Of a stretch of DNA of 64,000 nt, positions 1 to 7,729 are shown in pieces. Each line of letters begins with the position of its first letter. Position 1 is the stretch's first letter. Position numbers and translations under genes: made by a program. The notes under the pieces were generated by a model. It saw only the letters and a program-made list of their open reading frames with translations, had not been told where the DNA came from and did not search any database. The DNA is from G963662675 sp963676845 (GTDB lineage Bacteria; Bacteroidota; Bacteroidia; Bacteroidales; Prolixibacteraceae), in the NCBI GenBank assembly GCA_963676845.2, contig CAXXKK010000030.1, forward strand, positions 66,865-130,864. The letters run 5' to 3'.

Positions 1-877
1 CTTTGCAATATTCAGTAACCGCTTTTACACTACCTGGCATTGCATATATTAATGATTTATTTTTTACTCCTGCAATGCTACGACTGAGTAAAGCAGCAGG
101 TTTTTCTGAACCATATTTTACCCGGATAAGCTCCATAATGCCCGGAATTTCTTTGTCAAGTAATGGCTTGATTATGTCGGGAGTAATATCACGAGGGCCA
201 ATGCCTGTACCGCCTGTAGTGAAAATTATATCAGCATCATTATTAACTGCTTTTTCAATATTTGCTTTAAGTTGACCTTCATCATCTGGAATTAGAACCT
301 GATCAAATGAAACTTCCCGGTTGTTCTCTTTGAAGAACTTGAGGGATAGGTTTTTTATTTGTGGTCCACTTTTATCGGAATATTCCCCTTGGCTGGCGCG
401 ATCGCTTAAAGTAATGATGACGATTTTTATAATTTTAGCCTGGTATTTCAGTTGATCTCCTGCCTTTAACTTACCATCTTTAATGACACGTGCAAAAATT
501 CCTTCCTTGGGCATAACACAGTTGCCAACTTCCCTAAAAATATTACAATTGTCGCCATGGCATTTTTTCCCAATCTGAGTTACTTCCAGTTCAATATTTT
601 TTCCAACGAAACGGTCAAGAGGTTTTGCAGTGTATAATAAAAGTCCTTCGGTTGTAATGTTTTCTGCAAATTCCCCGAATTTTATTTCCCTTCCGGCTTC
701 ATCTGAAAATTTATCAATGCTTTCTTTGGCGAGTAAGCTAATTTGACGATGCCATTTTCCTGAATGAGCATCTCCAGCAACTCCAATATTTGAAAGAGAA
801 ATTGATTGGACAGGTTTTTTTATTGTGCCTTTTTTTTCTGAAATATTTACTGAGAGAATATTAATTGTTGTCCCCAT
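1..877 (-). CDS. MOSC domain / MogA-MoaB-type molybdopterin adenylyltransferase fusion (partial, 3' end off the window)
   Basis: I translated the minus strand from the ATG at 877; the frame stays open to base 1 (292 codons), so the C-terminus is missing. Residues 1 to about 145 look like a MOSC domain, a sulfur-carrier fold linked to molybdenum cofactor (Moco) chemistry, with the conserved cysteine segment KKCHGDNC. From about residue 150 a MogA/MoaB domain follows (IVIITLSDRASQGEYSDKSG, then TTGGTGIGPRDITPD), the family that adenylylates molybdopterin before metal insertion by MoeA. The start is one base after the moaC stop, so it is the last visible gene of the Moco operon. The domains are recognised by motif; the fusion is seen directly. 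Confidence 0.85.
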   Translation of the reverse strand, partial: MGTTINILSVNISEKKGTIKKPVQSISLSNIGVAGDAHSGKWHRQISLLAKESIDKFSDEAGREIKFGEFAENITTEGLLLYTAKPLDRFVGKNIELEVTQIGKKCHGDNCNIFREVGNCVMPKEGIFARVIKDGKLKAGDQLKYQAKIIKIVIITLSDRASQGEYSDKSGPQIKNLSLKFFKENNREVSFDQVLIPDDEGQLKANIEKAVNNDADIIFTTGGTGIGPRDITPDIIKPLLDKEIPGIMELIRVKYGSEKPAALLSRSIAGVKNKSLIYAMPGSVKAVTEYCK

Positions 878-878
878 A

Positions 879-1334
879 CTATAAATCCACTTTTGTTTTG
901 TTGACTAACTTTACTTCATCAATGTGCATTTCTTTATCAACGGCTTTGCACATGTCGTAAACAGTAAGCAATGCTATTTGTACTCCAGTTAAAGCTTCCA
1001 TTTCTACTCCTGTTTGACCGATGCATTCAGCTGTGCAGTTTGCTGAAACCCCAAAGTCAGTTAATGAACAGTGAACATCAACCTTTGTAAGTTGAATAGG
1101 ATGACATAGAGGTATTAACTCGCTTGTTTTTTTTGCTGCCTGAATTCCGGCAACTTCAGCAATAGTAATGACATCTCCTTTTTTTACATGGTTTTCCCGA
1201 ACCAATCTTACTGTTTCATGGTTAAGATGGATAAAACCCTCGGCTGTAGCAATTCTTTTTTGCATAGGCTTTTTGCTAATATCTACCATGTTGGCTTTAC
1301 CTTCTTCGTTCGTGTGTGATAAACTTTTAGTCAT
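879..1334 (-). CDS. moaC: cyclic pyranopterin monophosphate synthase MoaC
   Basis: MoaC converts the MoaA product (3',8-cyclo-H2GTP) into cyclic pyranopterin monophosphate, the first pterin intermediate of Moco. The 151-residue protein has the family hallmarks KKTSELIPLCHPI, GQTGVEMEALTG and YDMCKA, the last carrying the conserved Asp and Lys of the active site. I chose the ATG at 1334 because the N-terminus MTKSLSHTNEEGKANMVDIS aligns with the usual MoaC beginning (LTHxxxxGxAxMVDV). A TTG at 1376 would extend it by 14 residues into moaA and is less likely. It lies between moaA and the MOSC-Mog gene in one minus-strand operon. Confidence 0.95.
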   Translation of the reverse strand: MTKSLSHTNEEGKANMVDISKKPMQKRIATAEGFIHLNHETVRLVRENHVKKGDVITIAEVAGIQAAKKTSELIPLCHPIQLTKVDVHCSLTDFGVSANCTAECIGQTGVEMEALTGVQIALLTVYDMCKAVDKEMHIDEVKLVNKTKVDL

Positions 1335-1365
1335 TATTGTTTTTGATTTTTTCAAAAGGGTAATG

Positions 1366-2163
1366 TTATCCTCCAATATTGTAAAACTCTCCGGAAAAGT
1401 TAAAAGTCCCGGATTTCGGTTTGTTGTTTAATGCAAGTTCAAAAGCTTTCTCGTTCCCAAGTTCCCTAATATTGTATGCAAGATCACTGAATAAGCATGG
1501 TTTAACATCTCCATTTGCTAATAGACGAATACGATTGCATATTTTGCAGTTTCCACCTTCACCACCTTCAACTTTTGAAAATTCACCATTTTGTAAGTTC
1601 ATTTGGTGGATAAAACGTAGCTGAAGGTTATTTTTCTTACAAAAATCCTGAAGTTCAATAATATTCTTGTCAGGTTCTCCCATCAGAACTGCATTAATTT
1701 TTATTGGGGTTAGTCCCACTTTTTGGGCAGCCTTAATACTTTTAAATACCTGTTTTATATTTCCAATTCGGGTGATTTCCTGGTAGCGATCCGGATCAAT
1801 TGTATCCAGGCTAATGTTTACACGTTTTAACCCAGCTTCTTTTAGTTGTTTTGCAAATTTGTGAAGTAGAATCCCGTTGGTCGTCATTGATAAATCTTTT
1901 AAACCTTCTATTTGAGAAAGTCTTTTGATTAGTCCAACAATGTTTTTTCGAACCAGAGGCTCGCCGCCTGTTATTCTAACTTTGGAAATACCAGTTGAAA
2001 CTGTATACCTCACGAAAGATTCAATTTCTTCAAAGCTGAGTATGTCATTGTGCTTCATTAGTTGAATACCATCTTCAGGCATGCAATAAGTACATCTAAG
2101 GTTACACCGATCAGTAACCGAGATTCTTAAATAGTTGATATTTCTGTTATAATGGTCTAACAT
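1366..2163 (-). CDS. moaA: GTP 3',8-cyclase MoaA, unusually short
   Basis: This is a radical SAM enzyme that starts Moco synthesis from GTP. The N-terminal 4Fe-4S motif CNLRCTYC is present, followed by ITGGEPLVR and the SLDTIDPDRY region. The C-terminal cluster motif is CKICNRIRLLANGDVKPC, and the chain ends in the double glycine (FYNIGG) that MoaA enzymes need. At 265 residues it is about 60 shorter than typical MoaA. The loss falls between RFIHQMN and the C-terminal cluster, where most MoaA proteins have roughly 45-50 more residues. The start is the ATG at 2163, preceded by AAAGGAG; it overlaps the end of moeA by 17 bases. Confidence 0.88.
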   Translation of the reverse strand: MLDHYNRNINYLRISVTDRCNLRCTYCMPEDGIQLMKHNDILSFEEIESFVRYTVSTGISKVRITGGEPLVRKNIVGLIKRLSQIEGLKDLSMTTNGILLHKFAKQLKEAGLKRVNISLDTIDPDRYQEITRIGNIKQVFKSIKAAQKVGLTPIKINAVLMGEPDKNIIELQDFCKKNNLQLRFIHQMNLQNGEFSKVEGGEGGNCKICNRIRLLANGDVKPCLFSDLAYNIRELGNEKAFELALNNKPKSGTFNFSGEFYNIGG

Positions 2164-3338
2164 CAACAATTTCTCCTTTACTTATTTTATCTGTTCCTTT
2201 GGCTATTTTCATAAATCCAAAAGCATCATAATAGGCATGGATATGTGCCGATCCATTATACGAGACAGGAAGGGCTTCGTTCATATTATTAATATTTACA
2301 GGAATAAATTCATCCCGATCTGATCTTTTACGTTTAAAGTCAACTGACAACGGAATTGACAGGTAAAAGTTTTTTTCTTCATAGTCCATTAACTTGTACA
2401 GAAACGGTTTCACGAATATTTCGAATTGGATGAATGAAGAAACGGGATTTCCAGGAAGTCCAATAATGTATTTATCTCCTTTTGTTGCAAAAGTGGTATG
2501 TTTGCCGGGTTTTACCGTTAGTTTTGAAAATAGAATTTCAAATCCAAGTTCTTCGATTGTTGCTGGGACATAATCAAAATCACCAACTGAAACACCTCCG
2601 GAAATCAAGGTTACATCATTTTCTTCGGTTGACTTTCTTAGAATTTCAAGAGTCTTTTTCTCATCATCTTTTACAATTCCGTAGTAGTTTGCTATGCAAC
2701 TGTTTTGTTGCGTTTGTACCAAAAGTTGCGGACCATTAGAATTTCTGATTTGTGATATCTGTGGTTTCGTTTGAGAATCAACCAACTCAGAACCTGTTGA
2801 GATAATTCCCACTTTGGGCATGCAAAAAACCTCAGGATTAGTGCAACCTGCAGACGCAAGGATGGCTATGTGTTGGGATTTTAGCATCGTTCCTTCAGGT
2901 AAAACGACATCGCCATTTTTTATATCTTCACCAACAAGGCAAATGTTACTACTGGTTTTACTTCCTGTAAATTTTACTTTCCCCTTCTTATCTATTTCAC
3001 TTTGTTCAACGATGAAAACGATGTCAGCCCCATCAGGAACTGGTGCTCCTGTCATTATTTTCGAACATTTCCCACTTGTTACTTTATGTGAAGGGGACGT
3101 TCCCCGCGGGAATAACTTCTAGAACATCAAGCCATTTACCCAAATCTTCTTTTGTGCAAGCGTAACCATCCATCGCAGATTTGTTGAATGGAGGCATATT
3201 AACATCAGAGTAAACAGGTTTTGCCAGAATTCTTCCGACACTTTTAATGTAATCTATCTTTTCGGTATCGAGTTTTTCTGCTTTGGAAAAAGCGATGTCA
3301 ATAGCTTGTTCTAAGCTTATGGCTGATTTATTTTCCAT
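2147..3338 (-). CDS. moeA: molybdopterin molybdenumtransferase MoeA (interrupted by a one-base frameshift)
   Basis: MoeA inserts molybdate into adenylylated molybdopterin. The first 84 residues run from the ATG at 3338 and include PPFNKSAMDGYA, then stop at 3084. The rest continues in another frame with MTGAPVPDGADIVFIVEQ, ISTGSELVD, ISGGVSVGDFDYV and GLPGNPVSSF, ending in a typical MoeA C-terminal domain IV. Removing one G from the GGGG run at 3093-3096 joins the two parts through NVPSHKVTSGKCSKIMTGAP and gives a normal 396-residue MoeA. No sequence is missing, so I treat it as one gene with a probable sequence error. Its start overlaps the preceding MobB-like gene by 22 bases. Confidence 0.9.
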
Positions 3339-3856
3339 CCATTTTCAAATTTGAGTTGATTCGGTTTTATACTGAATGAATTTCCATCTGTTTTAACAAC
3401 AAAGTCAGCAATTTTTAAGTTCGTTTGAGTTGAAGGTTTTTCAATACCACCTGTTTTGTGAATGAACAGAAAATTACCTCCATTTATGTGCTTATGCAAA
3501 GCTCCAGACTCAATTAAGATTGGATTTTCATCAGCAAAATATGGGTATAGAGCAATGAATGCTTCTTTCAAATTCGTATCATTGGTTTGAATATAGAATG
3601 ACCTGTATGCTCCACTTTGCAAATAGCGTGAGCTATCCTTTGTTGAGTCTGCATTAATTTCTTCATAAACCTGATAACCTTTTTCTTCAATGATAACTTT
3701 CATGCCCTTTTCAATATCATGAATGTGAGGAGAAATTTTAACAGCTATTGGACGAAGATTTTTTATCTCTTCAATTAACTGACAGATAAATGTAGTCTTG
3801 CCTACATTGCGTCCTGATCCGGCGATCATCAATATGTTCTCCCATGGTTTTTTCAT
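3317..3856 (-). CDS. MobB-like P-loop NTPase of the Moco operon
   Basis: This 179-residue protein begins with a Walker A motif, GSGRNVGKTT (residues 13-22), like that of MobB, the GTP-binding adaptor for attaching the guanine nucleotide to Moco. Beyond the P-loop, the segment with AVKISPHIHD fits the MobB/MobA-adaptor pattern, but overall similarity by eye is modest. It is the first gene after the riboswitch-like leader, and moeA overlaps its 3' end. The ATG at 3856 directly follows the T-tract of the leader terminator. Its position in a Moco operon supports a role in the cofactor pathway; a general P-loop NTPase of unknown substrate is the alternative. Confidence 0.7.
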   Translation of the reverse strand: MKKPWENILMIAGSGRNVGKTTFICQLIEEIKNLRPIAVKISPHIHDIEKGMKVIIEEKGYQVYEEINADSTKDSSRYLQSGAYRSFYIQTNDTNLKEAFIALYPYFADENPILIESGALHKHINGGNFLFIHKTGGIEKPSTQTNLKIADFVVKTDGNSFSIKPNQLKFENGWKINQP

Positions 3857-3857
3857 G

Positions 3858-3898
3858 TAAAAAAATTCCCCAATTCATTAATAATGAAAAGGGGAATT
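3858..3898 (-). terminator. intrinsic terminator in the Moco operon leader (probable riboswitch expression platform)
   Basis: On the minus strand an 8-bp stem AATTCCCC/GGGGAATT encloses a second stem TTCATT/AATGAA with an ATT loop, and a run of seven T follows. The T-tract ends within a few bases of the start codon at 3856. The 3' arm also contains the only GGGGA that could act as a ribosome-binding site for the first gene. Folding would therefore both stop transcription and hide that site. It lies immediately downstream of the Moco aptamer-like sequence. Confidence 0.85.
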
Positions 3899-3919
3899 CA
3901 GCAATCTATTTTAATTCTA

Positions 3920-4057
3920 ATTGAGCCTATCCTTTTCTCCTTTCCAAAGTCATTCAGCATTTGCTGAAATCGGGAGGCTTGTTTGTTTCCATTCAAACCC
4001 ATCGGTTCAAGATGCATATGAATTTTCACGTAGCAAAATTGAACTCGGAGCAATATT
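3920..4057 (-). promoter_or_regulatory. Moco riboswitch (MOCO RNA motif) aptamer upstream of the Moco biosynthesis operon
   Basis: Reading the minus strand in order, the leader shows GCTCCGAG, a central helical region closed by GTTCAA/TTGAAC, then GGAAACAAAC, GCCTCCCG, a hairpin TTCAGCA-AA-TGCTGAA, GAATGAC, GAAAGGAGA and GGATAGGCTCAATT. These blocks and their order match my recollection of the conserved core of the Moco RNA motif. ATTG at the 5' end can pair with CAAT at the 3' end to close the aptamer. Its position before a Moco operon, behind a promoter and ahead of a terminator, is what such a riboswitch requires. Ligand binding is inferred; I cannot say whether it prefers molybdenum or tungsten cofactor. 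Confidence 0.82.
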
Positions 4058-4061
4058 CCTA

Positions 4062-4069
4062 CAAATATA
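4062..4069 (-). promoter_or_regulatory. Bacteroidota -7 promoter element for the Moco operon
   Basis: The minus strand reads TATATTTG, an exact match to TAnnTTTG. Transcription starting a few bases downstream (about 4055) would begin right at the 5' edge of the riboswitch core. No clear TTTG -33 element is visible. Confidence 0.6.
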
Positions 4070-4255
4070 TAAATATCTCGATTTGTTTATGTGGTGTAGT
4101 GAAGATTATTTGCTTCCGAGCATCTGTTTTACGACATTAAATAGAGTCGTCAGTGGTCGTTTTAGTAATGTTATGGGATGGGTAACGCTCAAATAATCAG
4201 GCAATAGAAATAAAAAAATGAAAAATAGAACCTTACTTGTGGTGCAACTTGAAAC

Positions 4256-4828
4256 TTATTTGTAGAAGTTCATTTCTTCCAGGTAGTTCCAGGCCTTATT
4301 AGGGATAAAATGACGGATGTCTTTTTCCTCGGCAATTGCCTGGCGGATGAAGGATGCAGAAATCTCCATTAATGGTGCTTCTACAAGTTGTATGTGAGGA
4401 TGGTTAATTGTATTTTCAGGATTAAATCCCGGACGAGGATAAACTATTAACTGATAATCCTGCAAAATCATCTCGTAATTCTTCCATTTGCGGAAATGTT
4501 CAAGGTTGTCTGAGCCCATTATCAATGCAAAATCATGATTGGGGTAGTCTTCCTTTAAGTAAGTCAATGTGTCAATTGTGTAAGAAGGGTGGGGAAGCTT
4601 AAATTCTGCAGATGATGCTTTAAATCGTTTATCATCGTCAATAGCTCTGTTTACCAGCTCAAGACGCTGATAATCGTCCAGTAAATGTTTTTTGTTTTTG
4701 AACGGATTATGTGGACTGACAACAAACCAAAGTTGCTCTATATCCGTGTATTCGACCATGAAATTAGCAATGGCCATGTGCCCAATATGTATGGGATTAT
4801 ATGTTCCGAAATAAAGGCCTATTTTCAT
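4256..4828 (-). CDS. nadD: nicotinate-nucleotide adenylyltransferase NadD
   Basis: NadD transfers AMP from ATP to nicotinate mononucleotide to make deamido-NAD. The 190-residue protein has the nucleotidyltransferase motif GTYNPIHIGH (residues 8-17) and the C-terminal ISASFIR signature. Length is normal for the family. It starts 6 bases after the gmk stop and closes the minus-strand yicC-gmk-nadD operon. Confidence 0.96.
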   Translation of the reverse strand: MKIGLYFGTYNPIHIGHMAIANFMVEYTDIEQLWFVVSPHNPFKNKKHLLDDYQRLELVNRAIDDDKRFKASSAEFKLPHPSYTIDTLTYLKEDYPNHDFALIMGSDNLEHFRKWKNYEMILQDYQLIVYPRPGFNPENTINHPHIQLVEAPLMEISASFIRQAIAEEKDIRHFIPNKAWNYLEEMNFYK

Positions 4829-4834
4829 GATTTT

Positions 4835-5404
4835 CTATGATTCTATAAAATCGAGTACAAGTTTTTCTGCATTTGACAATGTGACTTCCAATTCTTCACT
4901 CACTAAGATTGTATCAAATTTAGGGGCGAAGGTAAGTTCATATTCAGCTTTGGCAACACGCTTGTCAATAACTTCTTTCGTATCGGTAGATCTACCCACT
5001 AATCGGTTCCTGAGTTCTTCAATTGAAGGAGGTTTTACAAAGATTGCCAGAGCTTCATCGCCGTAATATTTTTTAATGTTGAGGCCACCCACAACATCTA
5101 CATCAAATATTACATGTTTGCCCAGGTTGCGGATTCGTTCCACTTCAGATTTTAATGTCCCGTAACTGGTTCCGGCATATACTTCTTCCCATTCCAGAAA
5201 GTCATCATTTTTAATTTTCTGACTGAATTCTTCCGGGCTAAGAAAATAATAATCTACTGCATGGGTTTCCGTATGTCTTGGAGCCCGACTTGTAGCCGAA
5301 ATAGAAAATTCAAGATCAAAATCCTGCTTGAGCAAATGCTTTACGATTGTTGTTTTGCCTGCCCCGGATGGCGCTGAAAATATGATGAGTTTACCTTTTT
5401 TCAT
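4835..5404 (-). CDS. gmk: guanylate kinase
   Basis: This enzyme phosphorylates GMP to GDP. The 189 residues carry the P-loop SAPSGAGKTT (residues 10-19), the GMP-binding stretch SATSRAPR, and ISPEEF-like and EWEEVYAGTSYG segments typical of Gmk. It is the middle gene of yicC-gmk-nadD, an arrangement common in Bacteroidota, so expression is probably driven from the promoter ahead of yicC. Confidence 0.97.
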   Translation of the reverse strand: MKKGKLIIFSAPSGAGKTTIVKHLLKQDFDLEFSISATSRAPRHTETHAVDYYFLSPEEFSQKIKNDDFLEWEEVYAGTSYGTLKSEVERIRNLGKHVIFDVDVVGGLNIKKYYGDEALAIFVKPPSIEELRNRLVGRSTDTKEVIDKRVAKAEYELTFAPKFDTILVSEELEVTLSNAEKLVLDFIES

Positions 5405-5477
5405 GTATGATGCTAAGTCAAAAAAATAAAATGATATTGTCCTTTCTTTCTCGCAACTCGTAACTCACGACTAGTCC

Positions 5478-6354
5478 TTAAAGTACGTTCAACATCTGTT
5501 CTTTGATGCGTTCCAAAGCATCTTTCATTTGAACCACAATGCGTTGAATATTGCTTTCGTTTGCTTTACTGCCAATGGTATTGATTTCTCTTCCGATTTC
5601 TTGTGCAATGAACCCAAGTTTTTTACCAACATCTTTGGGGTTTTCCAGAGTCTCAAGGAAATATTGGCAGTGATTTGTCAAACGGACTTTTTCTTCATTG
5701 ATATCCAGCTTTTCAAGATAATATATCATTTCCTGTTCAAAACGGTTTTGGTCAATGTTCCCGTTTGTTGTGATTTCATTCAGGTTATCTTGAATTCTAG
5801 TTTTTTACATTTTCAATCCGTTGTTGTTCAAATGGTTGAATTTGTGTTAATAGTTGCTGAATGTCTGCAATATTTGATCGGATATCTTTTTCAAGAGCAA
5901 CACCTTCCTGAATACGGAATTCATTTACAGATGCAAGAACTTCCTGAATCTTCTTAAAAATGATGTCCCATTCTTCTTCATTTAATTCTTCATATACAGT
6001 CTTTACAGAATCAGGGAGGCGCATGATCGTCTGAATGGCTTTTTCTGTAACCGGCAAATTCAGCTTTTCCTGTATTGTTTTTATTTGCTTGAAATAACTG
6101 GTTACAATATCTTCATTAATGGTAGAATTACTTTCTGTCCCCAGATTTTCAATATAGATTGAAAAGTCAACTTTGCCACGCACAAGTTTTTCAAGTATTT
6201 CTTTACGTACCGCAATTTCTTTTTCGCGATAAAGAATAGGTATCCGGGTGTTAATGTCCAGTTGTTTGCTATTCAGCGTTTTTAACTCTACTGTTACTTT
6301 TTTATTTCCGGTTTCAAATTCGGCTTTTCCATAGCCGGTCATCGATTTGATCAT
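5478..6354 (-). CDS. YicC family endoribonuclease-like stress protein (one-base frameshift)
   Basis: The N-terminal part begins MIKSMTGYGKAEFE, the invariant YicC start; the C-terminal part carries GFIAQEIGREINTIGSKAN, the DUF1732 signature. The reading frame breaks in a run of six T (plus strand 5801-5806). Removing one base restores RIENVKTRIQDNLNEITTNG and a normal 291-residue protein. YicC proteins act in RNA turnover in characterised bacteria. I chose the ATG at 6354 rather than the TTG eight codons upstream because it gives the family N-terminus. First gene of an operon with gmk and nadD. Confidence 0.92.
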
Positions 6355-6375
6355 GTGCTTCGTATTATTTGTTCG

Positions 6376-6383
6376 CAAAGTTA
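6376..6383 (-). promoter_or_regulatory. -7 promoter element for yicC-gmk-nadD
   Basis: The minus strand reads TAACTTTG (TAnnTTTG), about 22 bases upstream of the yicC ATG. Confidence 0.55.
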
Positions 6384-6432
6384 AAATTTTCCGTTGAATG
6401 TATCGGTTGGCGGTTCTTAAACATAAATGGGT

Positions 6433-7611
6433 TTATGAGATAACACCAGATCCAATAAGTTCGTCACCATCATACCAGGCCGCAAACTGTCCGGATGTGA
6501 TGCCTCGCTGCTCGTTCTCAAAAAGAATGTATATACCTTCTTCTTTTTGATATAAAGTGGCTTTTTCAAGAGGTTGACGATAGCGAATTCGAACGTCGTA
6601 TTCCCTGATTTCTTCGGGTTTCATCTTGATGTCTGTTCGTATCCAGTGTATTTCTTCATTTTTTATAAAGAGCCCAGGTCTATATAACCCGGGGTGTTCA
6701 CTTCCTTCTCCCACGTAAATGATATTTCGTTGTACATCAGTGCCAATAACAAAAAGAGGATCAGCAAATCCGCCAATGTTTAAGCCTTTGCGCTGCCCAA
6801 CAGTATAGTAATGGGCTCCCCGGTGCTCTCCAATTACCTCTCCGTTCCAAGGTTTGTAGGGAAATGCAAAGCAAAGTTTACGGAAGTTCTCCTGTGTTTT
6901 TTCAACCTGCTTTTTCTTTTCCATGAATTTGGCCGGAACTTTAATTACATTTCCAATTTGGGGTTCCAGTTGTTGCTGCAGGAAGGTTGGAAGATCAACC
7001 TTGCCAACAAAACAAATTCCCTGAGAATCTTTTCGTGTTGCTGTTGGAAGCTGTTGTTCCGCAGCAATTTTACGGACTTCAGGTTTATCTAAATGACCAA
7101 TTGGAAATAATGATTTTGAAAGTTGCTCCTGGTTTAACTGACACAGGAAATAGCTTTGATCCTTATTGTTGTCGGCACCAGCTAAAAGTTGGAAAATGGT
7201 TTTGCCATCTTTTTCAAATTCTGTTTTCTGACAATAATGTCCGGTTGCGACATAATCGGCACCATACTTCAGGCATTCATCCATAAAAATGTCAAACTTG
7301 ATTTCCCTGTTGCAAAGGACGTCTGGATTGGGGGTGCGGCCTTTGCTGTATTCATTGAACATGTAATCGACTACACGTTTTCTATAGTGATCACTTAGGT
7401 CTACAATGTGAAAGGGCATATCTAGTTTTTTGGCAACCATTTCAGCAATCATGGCATCATCTTCCCAAGTGCATTGCCCGGTAAGAGTCCCTGTTCTGTC
7501 ATGCCAGTTAATCATGAAAAGTGCAGTTACATCATAGCCCTGCTCTTTAAGCAGATATGCTGCTACACTAGAATCAACTCCTCCCGATAAACCGATAACT
7601 ACTTTTTTCAT
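6433..7611 (-). CDS. mnmA: tRNA-specific 2-thiouridylase MnmA
   Basis: MnmA thiolates uridine 34 of Lys, Glu and Gln tRNAs. The ATP-pyrophosphatase loop SGGVDSS is at residues 9-15. The two catalytic cysteines are C100 in NPDVLCN and C200 in DSQGICF, and the GQRKG motif of the central domain is present. At 392 residues it is longer than the E. coli enzyme because of an insert of roughly 30 residues (about 225-255, lysine- and glutamate-rich) ahead of YYTVGQRKG. It is a single gene with its own promoter, downstream of the mltF gene on the same strand. Confidence 0.96.
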   Translation of the reverse strand: MKKVVIGLSGGVDSSVAAYLLKEQGYDVTALFMINWHDRTGTLTGQCTWEDDAMIAEMVAKKLDMPFHIVDLSDHYRKRVVDYMFNEYSKGRTPNPDVLCNREIKFDIFMDECLKYGADYVATGHYCQKTEFEKDGKTIFQLLAGADNNKDQSYFLCQLNQEQLSKSLFPIGHLDKPEVRKIAAEQQLPTATRKDSQGICFVGKVDLPTFLQQQLEPQIGNVIKVPAKFMEKKKQVEKTQENFRKLCFAFPYKPWNGEVIGEHRGAHYYTVGQRKGLNIGGFADPLFVIGTDVQRNIIYVGEGSEHPGLYRPGLFIKNEEIHWIRTDIKMKPEEIREYDVRIRYRQPLEKATLYQKEEGIYILFENEQRGITSGQFAAWYDGDELIGSGVIS

Positions 7612-7630
7612 TTTTATGGAAATTGTGCGA

Positions 7631-7638
7631 CAAAAGTA
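7631..7638 (-). promoter_or_regulatory. -7 promoter element for mnmA
   Basis: The minus strand reads TACTTTTG, with a TTG about 20 bases further upstream that could be the -33 contact. It lies 20 bases before the mnmA ATG. Confidence 0.55.
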
Positions 7639-7729
7639 GAATGAAAAATGGAATTTGACAATTTGAAGAATAACTACTATTCATCTTAACCTTTAGTGTA
7701 GTTTTGATAGACTTGTTTTTTTCTCGTGT

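Noticed and set aside
1335..1376. TTG start extending moaC by 14 residues
   Set aside because: The added residues do not resemble MoaC, and the ATG at 1334 gives the typical N-terminus.
3084..3100. Programmed ribosomal frameshifting in moeA (and hisS, yicC)
   Set aside because: No slippery heptamer with a stimulator is visible, the genes are not known to use it, and the same error type occurs across unrelated genes.
3921..4196. Plus-strand open frame across the Moco leader
   Set aside because: It runs antisense to the riboswitch-like element, has no recognisable domain and no ribosome-binding site.
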